Below are positions 23,394 through 31,900 of a stretch of 64,000 bases of DNA, one piece after another; position 1 is the stretch's first letter, and every line of letters starts with the position of its first letter. The notes under the pieces are model-generated. The model saw only the letters and a program-made list of their open reading frames with translations, did not search any database and was not told the origin of the DNA. Position numbers and translations under genes: made by a program. Source of the DNA: Pseudoalteromonas ruthenica (GTDB lineage Bacteria; Pseudomonadota; Gammaproteobacteria; Enterobacterales; Alteromonadaceae); NCBI RefSeq assembly GCF_008808095.1, contig NZ_CP023396.1, positions 1,116,001 to 1,180,000 of the forward strand. The letters run 5' to 3'.

Positions 23394-24644
23394 GTGCAAA
23401 TATTCATTAACCTTTGCAGGCTAATGGCGATGTCATTAATCGCACTGGGGTTCGCCTACTCTACCCCAGCCCATTCTGCTAACGGTTATAAGTGGTCGAG
23501 CTGTTCTAAAGTATCAGCAAAGCAAAATGGTCAAGGCGTCTATGCCGTTACTGTTGAGGGTGTCCCCGATATATTCTACCAAGACCAACTACCGGACGCT
23601 TTGAGTGGTGCGCGACTTACTTTCGGTCAAGAGCCTAACCAGAAAGAGTTTACCTATGAACATTCAAATGGCTCAGCTCGAATAAAATTTACTAATCCCG
23701 ATACATCTTATTATTTTGAACTCAGCTGCACAGTCGACCTTCAAATGCCTATGGATAGCTGCGCTACATTCGAGGGTGAAGTCGTCGGGTCATATTACAC
23801 AGACCAAAATTTGTGCCTTAGCTACAACGGTCGTAACTGCCAATCTACGTGCTTTCAAGGCGGTGTGTGCATATCGAACAACACACCGGACGGAGAAAAC
23901 TTTCTTCACTACATCACACCACAGTCATGCGATGTGCCCAATGGTGATGACTTCATAGAGCCATGCCAAACCGAAGATTGTACGGGCGGTGGTGACAATG
24001 GTGGCGGTGATGGTGATGGAGGTGGCGATTCTGGTGGTGATAATGGCGGCGGTGACGGTGATGGAGGTGGCGACTCTGGTGGAGACAATGGCGGCGGTGA
24101 TGGCGATGGAGGTGGTGACTCTGGTGGCGATAATGGCACGGGTGACAACTGGCCCGATAACTACTCTACCGAGCAAGGCCAAGGCGAGATAGTAACCGCT
24201 GTCGAGAACCTACAAACTGAAACCGAAAAAATCACCGATTCTGTAGACGGTATCGAGGGCCAACTTGATGGAATTCGAGAGCAATTGGAATGGGGTGGCC
24301 CCGAACAAGGTGAAGCCGCTGCCGAGGGTGTAGCCCTTCCCGATTTAAGCGAGTCCGGCGATATTGTCTCTGGCCATAACGACACACTGGAGCAAATCAA
24401 TGAAGCCATCAGTGAGGACGCAATCCAAGGATTAAGCCCAACATCTTACGATTCGATCCCTCAGCTGTTTGCCAAGGCCGCTGACAACTGCACCAGTGTT
24501 AACTTGTTAGGCATGGCCGAATTCAATCCATGCGGCAAGTTTGCGCAGATACGAACATTCTTGGAATGGGTCGTGGCCGTCTTATTTATCCTGTTCATCA
24601 TCTATCGCCTTGATGCTGACATTAAGAAAGTGAGGTTAACCTAA
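23394..24644 (+). CDS. Phage adsorption/minor coat protein of prophage B (gpIII-like)
   Basis: GTG 23394 follows AGGAGGC and gives 416 residues. The order is signal peptide (about 1-28), Cys-bearing N domain, glycine/aspartate-rich linker of three 15-residue repeats (about 199-249), coiled-coil-like region, a second Cys pair and a C-terminal membrane helix (WVVAVLFILFIIYRL). Glycine linkers between domains are the hallmark of filamentous-phage gpIII. The N domain shares no obvious similarity with prophage A, which suggests another receptor. Confidence 0.8.
   Translation: MQIFINLCRLMAMSLIALGFAYSTPAHSANGYKWSSCSKVSAKQNGQGVYAVTVEGVPDIFYQDQLPDALSGARLTFGQEPNQKEFTYEHSNGSARIKFTNPDTSYYFELSCTVDLQMPMDSCATFEGEVVGSYYTDQNLCLSYNGRNCQSTCFQGGVCISNNTPDGENFLHYITPQSCDVPNGDDFIEPCQTEDCTGGGDNGGGDGDGGGDSGGDNGGGDGDGGGDSGGDNGGGDGDGGGDSGGDNGTGDNWPDNYSTEQGQGEIVTAVENLQTETEKITDSVDGIEGQLDGIREQLEWGGPEQGEAAAEGVALPDLSESGDIVSGHNDTLEQINEAISEDAIQGLSPTSYDSIPQLFAKAADNCTSVNLLGMAEFNPCGKFAQIRTFLEWVVAVLFILFIIYRLDADIKKVRLT
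23988..24140 (+). repeat. 45-bp in-frame tandem repeat in the tip-protein gene
   Basis: Three copies of 45 bp (23988-24032, 24033-24077, 24078-24122) and a partial fourth code for GGDNGGGDGDGGGDS units. Copies differ mostly at third codon positions. Change in copy number would alter linker length without frameshift. Confidence 0.85.
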
Positions 24645-25012
24645 TGCCCGTTATTATCGCCTTTCTAGGCGCACTCGTTAGTCGTATTGGTATCTGGTTT
24701 ATGACGCTGCTTATCACTGGCGTTATAAAGAACATCGCGATAGGTCTAGCTGCGTTTGCTATCTATGCAGCTGCCATAACAACTTTTCTATTTTGGGTGG
24801 ATGACCTCTTAACCGAAACTATCAATGGCTTAGGCCCAATCACCCAAGGCTTATTGTCCACATGGATATCATGGCTCCCAGCAAACATGCCCTACTATGT
24901 CGGCTTGATATTGTCTTACTACGTGACTAGCGCCACCTTTATGATAGGCCTAGAAATTAAGAAATTCAGACAGCGCTTAGCTGAGAAATCAACGCGCAGG
25001 TTCCTAGCCTAA
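24644..25012 (+). CDS. Minor coat/assembly membrane protein of prophage B (gpVI-like)
   Basis: The 122-residue protein has three hydrophobic segments and a basic C terminus (KKFRQRLAEKSTRRFLA). The start overlaps the adsorption-protein stop and its stop overlaps the zot start, each by one base, so the three are coupled. It holds the position of gpVI and corresponds to 13397-13801 in prophage A. Confidence 0.65.
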   Translation: MPVIIAFLGALVSRIGIWFMTLLITGVIKNIAIGLAAFAIYAAAITTFLFWVDDLLTETINGLGPITQGLLSTWISWLPANMPYYVGLILSYYVTSATFMIGLEIKKFRQRLAEKSTRRFLA

Positions 25013-25980
25013 TGGCGGTCTATGTTGTCACGGGAAAACTGGGAGGCGGCAAAACGTTAATGTCTGTCTCCCGTATCCGTGAATACCTGTTAGCGGGTCG
25101 TAAGGTTGCTACGAACCTCGACATCTATCCCGAAAAGATGCTTGGTAAATACATGAAGAACACCAAGCTATTTAGATTACCGGACATACCTGACATACAA
25201 AGTTTGAAAGCCCTGCCCCTTGGCTATGAAGGTGAGAAGATAGATGAATCCCGCAACGGCTTATTAGTGCTAGATGAATGCGGGATATTCTTAAACTCGC
25301 GTAACTGGAAAGACCCAGAGCGCGCACCCGTGAACGCGTTTTTTAAACTCCTTCGAAAACTGCGCTGGGACGCAATCTTAATCATTCAGGACATTGAGAA
25401 TCTAGACTCTGACGCACGGCGAACCATTGCCGAGCATGTAGTTTACTGTAAACGTACAGACCGAATGACCTTGCCCCTCATTGGCCCCTTGGTGAAACTA
25501 GCTTGGGGTGACAGGATGCCCCTTCCTAAAATCCATGTTGGAACCGTGCGCTATGGCACTCAGGCCAATGCGGCCAAGGTCGATACATGGGTATGCCGTG
25601 GCACAGGCATATTCGATTGCTACGAAACCGAGCAACTGATTGCAGAAACAGGCGATTTTAACGACTACTACGGCCTAACGACCATGCTCCCCAGCTGGTA
25701 CACACATGGTCGTTACACAAACAAATGGAGCGATTTTAAACATGCAGTTAAAAACCTCAAAGTTAAGAGCTGGCACTTTTTTTGTGTTGGGGCGTTGATG
25801 GCCGCGACCGCTGTTAACGCCCTAGTGACGTTTGAACCTGAGCTTCCGAAAAAAGGCATGTTCACTTGCAACGAAGTCTACGAAAACCTATACGGCTCTT
25901 GTGATGCTGACCCCATAGCCCCTTATGAATATTACTATCCTAAGCCTGAGAAAAACGAAAAGGATCTGTCCACTTCCCCG

Positions 25981-26826
25981 TTAATGACACAGTTCTAAAT
26001 TAGAATCTTCCAGTTTTGCTCGGTAAGCAGCCGGTGGCAGGTTTCCGAGACTTTCATGGGTTCTTTCTTCGTTATAATCCAATCGCCAGAACCAAGCCAT
26101 ATCTCGCACTTGGCTGAGATTCTCAAACAAGTAGGCATCAAGAAACTCTCTGCGGAATGAACCGTTAAAGCGTTCAACAAAGCCATTTTGCTGCGGCTTG
26201 CCAGGCTGGATATACATCAGCTCAATGTGATTGGCCTCGCACCAATCAGTCAGGGTGGCCGATATTAACTCTGGGCCATTATCTACGCGCAGCTGATTCG
26301 GTAATCCGCGCTCAGCCTTAAGCTGCTCTAACACGCGTACGACACGGCTAGCGGGCAACGAGGTATCCACTTCAATTGCAAGGCACTCTCGCGTTCCTTC
26401 GTCCACCACATTTAACGTTCTGAATCGTTTACCGCAATACAATGTGTCATGCATAAAATCGAGCGCCCATTGGTGATTGGCTTGCTCCTGCACTTCTAAG
26501 GGCTGAACAATTCGCTTGGGTAGCACACGTTTCGTTCTTCGTTTTAGGTTCAGCCCCATCTGGCAATACACGCGATAAACGCGCTTATGGTTGAAGGGAA
26601 AGCCTTTGAAGCGCATTCGGCCAAAACACTTCCAGAAGCCTGCTCGTGGCGACTTCTCAAGCTCGGCATTGATAGCATCAATGACAGCAGCATCTGCTTT
26701 ACGCCAGTCTCGTTCAGGGCGATAAAAGGTCGAACGGCCAATGCCAACAAACAGACAAGCCCTTACGATACTTAGCCCCGCACCAACCATTACGCTGACG
26801 CATTCTCGTTTATCCGCTGTCACCAA
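25981..26826 (-). CDS. IS3-family transposase OrfB (DDE integrase core)
   Basis: The 281-residue frame has the retroviral-integrase core with acidic triad D in WALDFMHD, D in RVDNGPE and E in FVERFNGS, all present, and the usual C-terminal NEERTHESLG segment. The only start in frame is a TTG at 26826, so the natural product is probably an OrfAB fusion made by -1 frameshifting at an A-AAA-AAG site in the orfA end. It inserts and excises the element. Confidence 0.92.
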   Translation of the reverse strand: MVTADKRECVSVMVGAGLSIVRACLFVGIGRSTFYRPERDWRKADAAVIDAINAELEKSPRAGFWKCFGRMRFKGFPFNHKRVYRVYCQMGLNLKRRTKRVLPKRIVQPLEVQEQANHQWALDFMHDTLYCGKRFRTLNVVDEGTRECLAIEVDTSLPASRVVRVLEQLKAERGLPNQLRVDNGPELISATLTDWCEANHIELMYIQPGKPQQNGFVERFNGSFRREFLDAYLFENLSQVRDMAWFWRLDYNEERTHESLGNLPPAAYRAKLEDSNLELCH

Positions 26827-27104
26827 CCCTTTTTTGCGAAAAGCTCCTTAATCGCATGATTTTCCAAACTAACATCTGCAAACATCTTTTTAAGCTTGGC
26901 ATTTTCCTCTTCAAGCTCCTTCAACCGTTTGACGTCAGAGGCTTCCATCCCACCGTATTTGGACTTCCAGTTGTAATAGGTTGCACTACTGATACCGTGC
27001 TGACGGCACACTTCCTCAACCTTCCTACCCGCATCGACTTCTTTTAATACTGCGATGATCTGAGATTCTGTATAGCGTGATTTTTTCATAGTCGTCTCCT
27101 GCAT
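26820..27104 (-). CDS. IS3-family transposase OrfA (HTH, leucine-zipper)
   Basis: The 94-residue protein has the HTH_Tnp_1 region (SQIIAVLKEVDAGRKVEEVC, about residues 9-28) and a coiled coil (KRLKELEEENAKLKKM, about 58-73). It binds element ends and dimerises. Its 3' end carries GCAAAAAAGGG; in frame this reads A-AAA-AAG, the standard slippery heptamer for -1 shift into orfB, which overlaps by 7 bp. Confidence 0.92.
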   Translation of the reverse strand: MQETTMKKSRYTESQIIAVLKEVDAGRKVEEVCRQHGISSATYYNWKSKYGGMEASDVKRLKELEEENAKLKKMFADVSLENHAIKELFAKKGW

Positions 27105-27450
27105 TAATCATTACAGAAAACTCTAATTATGTCTGTCTCAGTTTATGGGAAGTGGACAGATCAAAACGAGGAAATGGATCTCTCATCCTACGGCAAACTC
27201 CTAGTTGGCAAAGAACGTAAGAAGGTTAAGGACGACACAATTTATATTGCTGGCTGGCACTTAACAACCAAAGGTATACAAATGAACTTTGCCGATGGCC
27301 AAGGCGATACTTACTACCCAATGAGCTATAAAGTTAGAAAGCTTGGTGACTGTGTGGCCGAAGTAGAAATTGAAGGTAAAAGGCAACGTATAACGTGCAT
27401 GCCAGATGAAATGGCTAACCCGAATCTAATCGACAATACAACAAGTGGTT

Positions 27451-27490
27451 AGTGTGTGCGCTCGCCCCTTTTTTGGGGCGCGTACACACT
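27451..27490. terminator. Long hairpin after zot B (terminator or packaging signal)
   Basis: AGTGTGTGCG pairs with CGTACACACT (one mismatch) and CGCCCC with GGGGCG, around a T6 loop, with a 2-nt bulge. It starts at the last codons of zot. No T-run follows the stem, so a packaging or origin hairpin, which filamentous phages carry in this place, is as likely as a terminator. Confidence 0.6.
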
Positions 27491-27545
27491 AACGCGATTA
27501 CCTAATAATCAATTCTAAATATAACCCTATGTCACTGGTGACACT

Positions 27546-27734
27546 ATGCCGACACGTAACCAGCGCTATGAACAAGCACAACGTAACAAAGGTCTAACAA
27601 AGAAAACTTACTGGGTTCCGGCTCATGCTGAAATCGAGATTATGCAAATGATAGATTATCTTAAAGAACACCCAGACCATGTACCCTACATGGCCCGTTC
27701 TTTAAAGACTGGCAAAATGGCTAAGGTTACATGA
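27546..27734 (+). CDS. 62-residue basic protein of prophage B, possible DNA-binding
   Basis: The product is basic, with GLTKKTYWVPAHAEIEIMQM resembling the start of small ribbon-helix-helix-like proteins in which a strand (KKTYWVP) precedes a helix. No hydrophobic segment. It lies after the zot hairpin and before a second hairpin, in the regulatory/intergenic part of the phage. No counterpart was identified in prophage A. Function not known. Confidence 0.5.
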   Translation: MPTRNQRYEQAQRNKGLTKKTYWVPAHAEIEIMQMIDYLKEHPDHVPYMARSLKTGKMAKVT

Positions 27735-27758
27735 TGAACGGGTATCGCTACCCGTTCA
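27735..27758. terminator. Perfect 10-bp hairpin after the 62-residue gene
   Basis: TGAACGGGTA/TACCCGTTCA with loop TCGC, overlapping the gene stop. A T5 run follows 13 bp later, so it may be a weak terminator or an origin/packaging element. Confidence 0.55.
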
Positions 27759-27969
27759 TGTAGGCCGCATGTTTTTGGTGAGTAACTTCGCTTAGGTTCT
27801 CGGCCGCAGCTCGCCTCTTGGCGACCTATTCTTAATTTGAAGAAACCAACCCCCGAGCGCTAGCGCGCTCCCTTGCCAAGCCCTTCCAAACCTTCAGGCA
27901 ACGCAAAATAAAGAAGTTAAAACAATGACATGTAACAAACGGCGCGATGTTTAATAAAGGAGTAACGTC

Positions 27970-28377
27970 ATGTATGACAATGAATTCATCGCTAACCTAA
28001 ACAAATCCTTCTCTCTTGACCATAAAAAGGGTGCTCACACTCTTGGGGTTAGCTTAAAGACATACAAATCTTATCGAAAAAATGGCAACGCCCCTATCCC
28101 AGTCAAAAAATTAGCGTCAATCATCGCTCGAGGCTACCTACCAGACGAAGGCCCTTGGAAATTTTTTTATATTGACTCGGATAACAGTTTAATTTCACCT
28201 TATGGCATTATATCTGCTGGTGACATTGCTTTTTATCATCGAAAGAAATGGGCGGCAGAAAAATACCGAGAAGAATATAATAAACTCAAGGAAAAGGTTG
28301 ATAACACTAAAGAGCTCAACGAAGTTCAAGATAAACTGCTCGATTTACTTGTTTTTGTCCAAAGTAAAGTAGGATAA
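27970..28377 (+). CDS. Phage HTH-type protein (DUF3653-like), prophage B copy
   Basis: The 135-residue protein is homologous to 11035-11448: MYDNEF start, HTH-like segment (GVSLKTYKSYRKNG), the RGYLPDEGPWKF block and a C-terminal helix. AAAGGAG precedes ATG 27970. It is the last gene before the right dif-like site and probably regulates phage genes. The region upstream (27759-27969) is noncoding and includes GAGCGC/GCGCTC. Confidence 0.6.
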   Translation: MYDNEFIANLNKSFSLDHKKGAHTLGVSLKTYKSYRKNGNAPIPVKKLASIIARGYLPDEGPWKFFYIDSDNSLISPYGIISAGDIAFYHRKKWAAEKYREEYNKLKEKVDNTKELNEVQDKLLDLLVFVQSKVG

Positions 28378-28390
28378 AAACAATATAAAG

Positions 28391-28422
28391 CAGTCTGGAG
28401 TTTTTATATAAACTTCAGACTG
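28391..28422 (+). terminator. Hairpin at the right end of prophage B, overlapping the dif-like site
   Basis: CAGTCTGGAGTTT pairs with AAACTTCAGACTG (one mismatch) around a short TTATAT-type loop. It follows the last phage gene by 14 bp and its 3' arm runs into the XerC-side arm of the dif-like site. It could be a terminator or part of a folded attP on phage ssDNA. Confidence 0.6.
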
Positions 28423-28444
28423 CACTAATTAGATTATGTTAAAT
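28417..28444 (+). repeat. dif-like site, right boundary of prophage B
   Basis: XerC-side arm AGACTGCACTA, central ATTAGA, XerD-side arm TTATGTTAAAT (perfect match to the gammaproteobacterial dif arm). It is in direct orientation with the site at 19125-19152; the two delimit 9.3 kb. Confidence 0.75.
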
Positions 28445-28940
28445 AGAGTTTAAACCTATTTAACCAACATCAATTCGTCTAGTTAATGTGGTGATTCTCA
28501 TAAGAACTCAGAATGACCTCTTATTCTGAAATGTGACTTTATTGTTTATTTTATGTTGCAGCTAGAGTTTGTCCAAAGGCAACCTCTTCCGCCTCGGCTT
28601 TTTTCACCTTGAAACGAATTTGTCACCAAACTGATTTTTCATTTTGCCGGTCATCCAGCCTTGAGGACAACTCCAAAGCAAAAAAACAAAGCCCCGTGAG
28701 TACGAGGCTTTGATTTAAAACGTTTACATCATTCCACTACTATTTAAAACAGCCTTGAAACAAGACTTTCCTTCAATTTCCTGGTTGAATTGCATGACTG
28801 GTTAGTATCAAAGCAACGGAAGTTAAAAGTAGTAAATTTCTTCTTTGTCTGCTAGTTGCGTAACTTAACTCTAGTGCTTTATCATTCAATTATTCAAAAA
28901 CTCCTTTTGAAATAAAGCATCCACTGAAGAAAAGTAAAAC
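28445..28940. other. Intergenic region between prophage B and the large helicase gene
   Basis: There is no intact gene. A hairpin terminator lies at 28687-28712. A slightly GC-richer patch at about 28555-28680 reads on the minus strand as short open stretches broken by stops (for example CPQGWMTGKMKNQFGDKF), possibly a decayed coding fragment; I cannot name it. Confidence 0.5.
28687..28712 (-). terminator. Terminator downstream of the large helicase gene
   Basis: CAAAGCC/GGCTTTG with an inner CGT/ACG pairing. On the minus strand it is followed by TTTTTTT, so it serves transcripts from the 28941-34751 gene, 229 bp beyond its stop. Confidence 0.75.
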
Positions 28941-31900
28941 TTATTCGACAAGCGAGAGCCACTGCTCAAATTGCTTAATAGTAGTTTCATGCTTTCTTTT
29001 TAAGCCCAGTTCAGAGCACATCTCTTCTACAGGGTTTGAGCTATTATTAGTTTTAGCAAAAGTTGCTAAGCCCAGAGCTTCTTCAAAAGCAAGCTCTTTC
29101 CAGTTTCTCTCATACCCAAACGCGTTCACACCTCGCCAATGTATTAACTCGCAAGTATCTTCTGGCGATAACCAAACTGTTGGCGAGAAGCCCGGATTCT
29201 CTTTAATTCCTGCCCATGGTTTTAAAAGCTCATAAATGTAATCAGCTTGCTTTTTGCTAGTGCGTGTTAAGCCATGTAAGTTAGCAATCTCCAATGCCAA
29301 AGTATGTAATGTGATACCGGGCCTTTCTTTCAATGTTTCTTGTGCGATTTCGGTTAATCGTGGCCTATACTCTTCTTTAAAGTAGTTGCTTGCATCAAGC
29401 ACATTACTGGTGAGCTGTTGATTATTTGATACAAGAGATGTTTCATGTTGGGCTGAAGATGTTTTGTAATTAGTATTAGCAGCCGTTTTTAGAACCTCTG
29501 CTTCTGCTTCTGCTTCTGCTTCTGCTTCTAACAAGCTATCCTTTTCTCTCTCAGTAGCAAGTATTTCATTTAACTTTGAATCTAACTTTTTAAGTGCGGT
29601 TTCTGAATCTACAAAATAATCCGTAGACCAGAGCCTAACGATATTCCAACCTAAACTTTCAAGTATTATTTGTCTTACACGATCTCTATCTCTAGCTGCC
29701 GGTGAGCCGTGATATGTAGCACCATCGCATTCGACACCTGCAATGTAGCATCCGGGTTTATCAGGATGAAGAATCCCTAAATCAACTCTGAACTTACTGA
29801 CACCAACCTGTGTTTGGACCTTCCAACCCATGTTGCGTAATTCGTTTGCAACGGCTTGTTCAAAATCACTATCAAACTGATCCACTCCGTAACGAGCCGA
29901 AGTACTTTCCGCTAGTGAAATTGGCCCTCTTTCAGCAAACTCTAAATAATGTTTTAAATGTTCAATAGCAGTTGAAGATGTGCGGCTCAAGTCAATCATT
30001 GAAGAGTCAAAACTACTGAAAATTACGACTTCTGTCGTTGCTCTCGTAATGGCAACATTAAGCCTTCGCTCCCCACCCTGTTTGTTTAATGGACCGAAGT
30101 TCATACTCATCGTTTTCGCTTCTGGCTCAGTAGGACCATAACCTAAACTAAGCATTATGATATCTCGCTCGTCACCTTGAACTGACTCTAAGTTTTTAAC
30201 AAAAACAGGCTCTTTAGTTTCTGCTTCATGAAAATACTTTTCAATTTTTGGGTTATTCCTTCTAGCATCATCGAGTAAGTCTTCAATAGTGCGTTGCTGC
30301 TCTGTGTTTAAAGTAACGACACCAATTGACAATGTCTGTTGCTGCTTGTTGAGCAATCGCTTAGTGATTTCGTTTACAACAGCCTGTGCTTCTTTGATAT
30401 TGTTCCGACCCTTGCCCTTTGCATAAAGGCCATTAACCCGATGTAAAGAAACAGCTGACTCTTTTGTCTCTGATGATGGGTAAGTTATTAATGAGTTTTC
30501 GTAGTACTTGCTGTTTGAGAATGCAATTAGAGTCTCATGTTTGCTTCGGTAGTGACCCATCAACCTTTTTAGCGGTAATCGAGCAGCTAGAGCTTGATCT
30601 AAAATAGATTCAAGATCTTCTTCATCTGGGGCATCGGAAGTACCGGCCGCGAAGAAGTTGGTTGGAGGCATTTGTTTAGGATCACCAACAATAATTACAT
30701 TGCGCCCTCTGGCAATTGAGCCGACAGAATCCCATGTTGTCATTTGAGATGCTTCATCAAACACAACTAGGTCAAATCCTTTAAAGTCTGATGGTAGAAA
30801 TTGAGCAACAGATAACGGTGACATCATCATACATGGAGTAAGATCCAGCAATGACTCACCAAGCTCTTTAACCAAAGCTCTAATTGGGATATGACGAGTT
30901 TTCTTCTGGATCTCTTTCGACAAAACTCCGAAGTGACGGTCGTTTTTAGCATCTTTGATTTCAGTAGTTGGCACTCGACTTGAAGCCAGAGCAATAATGT
31001 AATCACTTGTTACTTCAGCTACTTTTTCATCTAATTTACGGAATGCTTCTATAGTCGCTTCATGTGTTGAAGCCTTAAATTCTCTTAAAATTACACTGTC
31101 ATCAATCAAAAGAGGTGCAAGCCAAGAAAAATAAGCTAGTTCAAATTGTTCTAGTAATTCTGAAGGTGGGATAACACCTTGGCTCAATGCCTGCTCAACA
31201 GACTCTAAACCAACGCTATTAGCTTGATCTTTGGCGTTAACCCATTCACACCAGCTTTTAAGTTTCGCTTGATTGTTTTTTATTAGACTTAAGGCTTGAC
31301 TTAATTCAGTTAAATTTAAACTTGAAGTATCTGTAATATTGAAATCGAGTAAGTTATTGTGCGCCTGTTCAAATTCTTTATAACTAGAGGCGAAATCATC
31401 TAATTTAGCCTCTAGTTGAGAGTTTTCAATAAAATCTCTGCCGTCAACAAATTGCTTTTTAATTACTATTAAAGCTTCTGTTGGGTCATTACATAACGAA
31501 AGAGCGCTATTTAACTTAGCTTTTACTTTTCTTCCGAACTCCACGGAAGCTATTAAGTCTTTCGAAGTTGTTAACCAACCTTTCCAAATACCTAACCCTT
31601 CAAGTTCACCATTAGTTTCAGAAATTTCATCGGCAAGCTGCTTTGCTTCTAATAGCTCAGCTAAAATTGAAAGATCACTAAACTTCCTAAACCCAAACTC
31701 ATGTGCTTGTTTATTAACTTTCCACTTAGCAAATAGAGATTTGAGCAAACTACTATTTGCAGCTTCATATTCTGAATACCACCTGCTTATTGGAGCTTTC
31801 AATAGCTGACTAACTTCAATATTGCTACCTAGCTTGCTAATAAGCTCATCTAACTTTTCTTTTTTGAGCGCTAAGTTCTCTATAAGCTCAAATCGTTCGT

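Larger units (their letters stand above)
25967..27158. mobile_element. Complete IS3-family insertion sequence, 1192 bp
   Basis: The ends start TGTCCACTTCCC and finish GGGAAGTGGACA, with imperfect matching continuing inward for about 25 bp. GATC directly flanks the element on both sides (25963-25966 and 27159-27162), a 4-bp target duplication. It codes on the minus strand for OrfA and OrfB, joined by a probable programmed frameshift. The intact ends, duplication and open frames suggest recent insertion. Confidence 0.93.
25012..27452 (+). pseudogene. zot: zot (gpI-like assembly ATPase) of prophage B, split by an IS3-family element
   Basis: The 5' part (25012-25966) codes for Zot with P-loop GKLGGGKT (residues 8-15), Walker B LLVLDECG, and a membrane segment (about residues 252-272). 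Translation enters the insertion element and stops at 25998. The 3' part continues at 27163 and ends at 27452. Joining 25966 to 27163, which leaves one copy of the GATC duplication, gives an unbroken 414-codon frame reading EKNEKD-QNEEMD at the join, close in length to the 437-residue prophage A Zot. The interrupted gene lacks its periplasmic domain and is probably inactive. Confidence 0.88.

Noticed and set aside
23909..24182. Pro/Ser-rich and Ile/Thr-rich minus-strand frames opposite the Gly-rich linker
   Set aside because: Mirror of the 45-bp repeats; they exist only because the repeat lacks stops on both strands.
28555..28680. Broken coding-like patch between prophage B and the helicase gene
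   Set aside because: Open stretches are short and in different phases; no family could be named.
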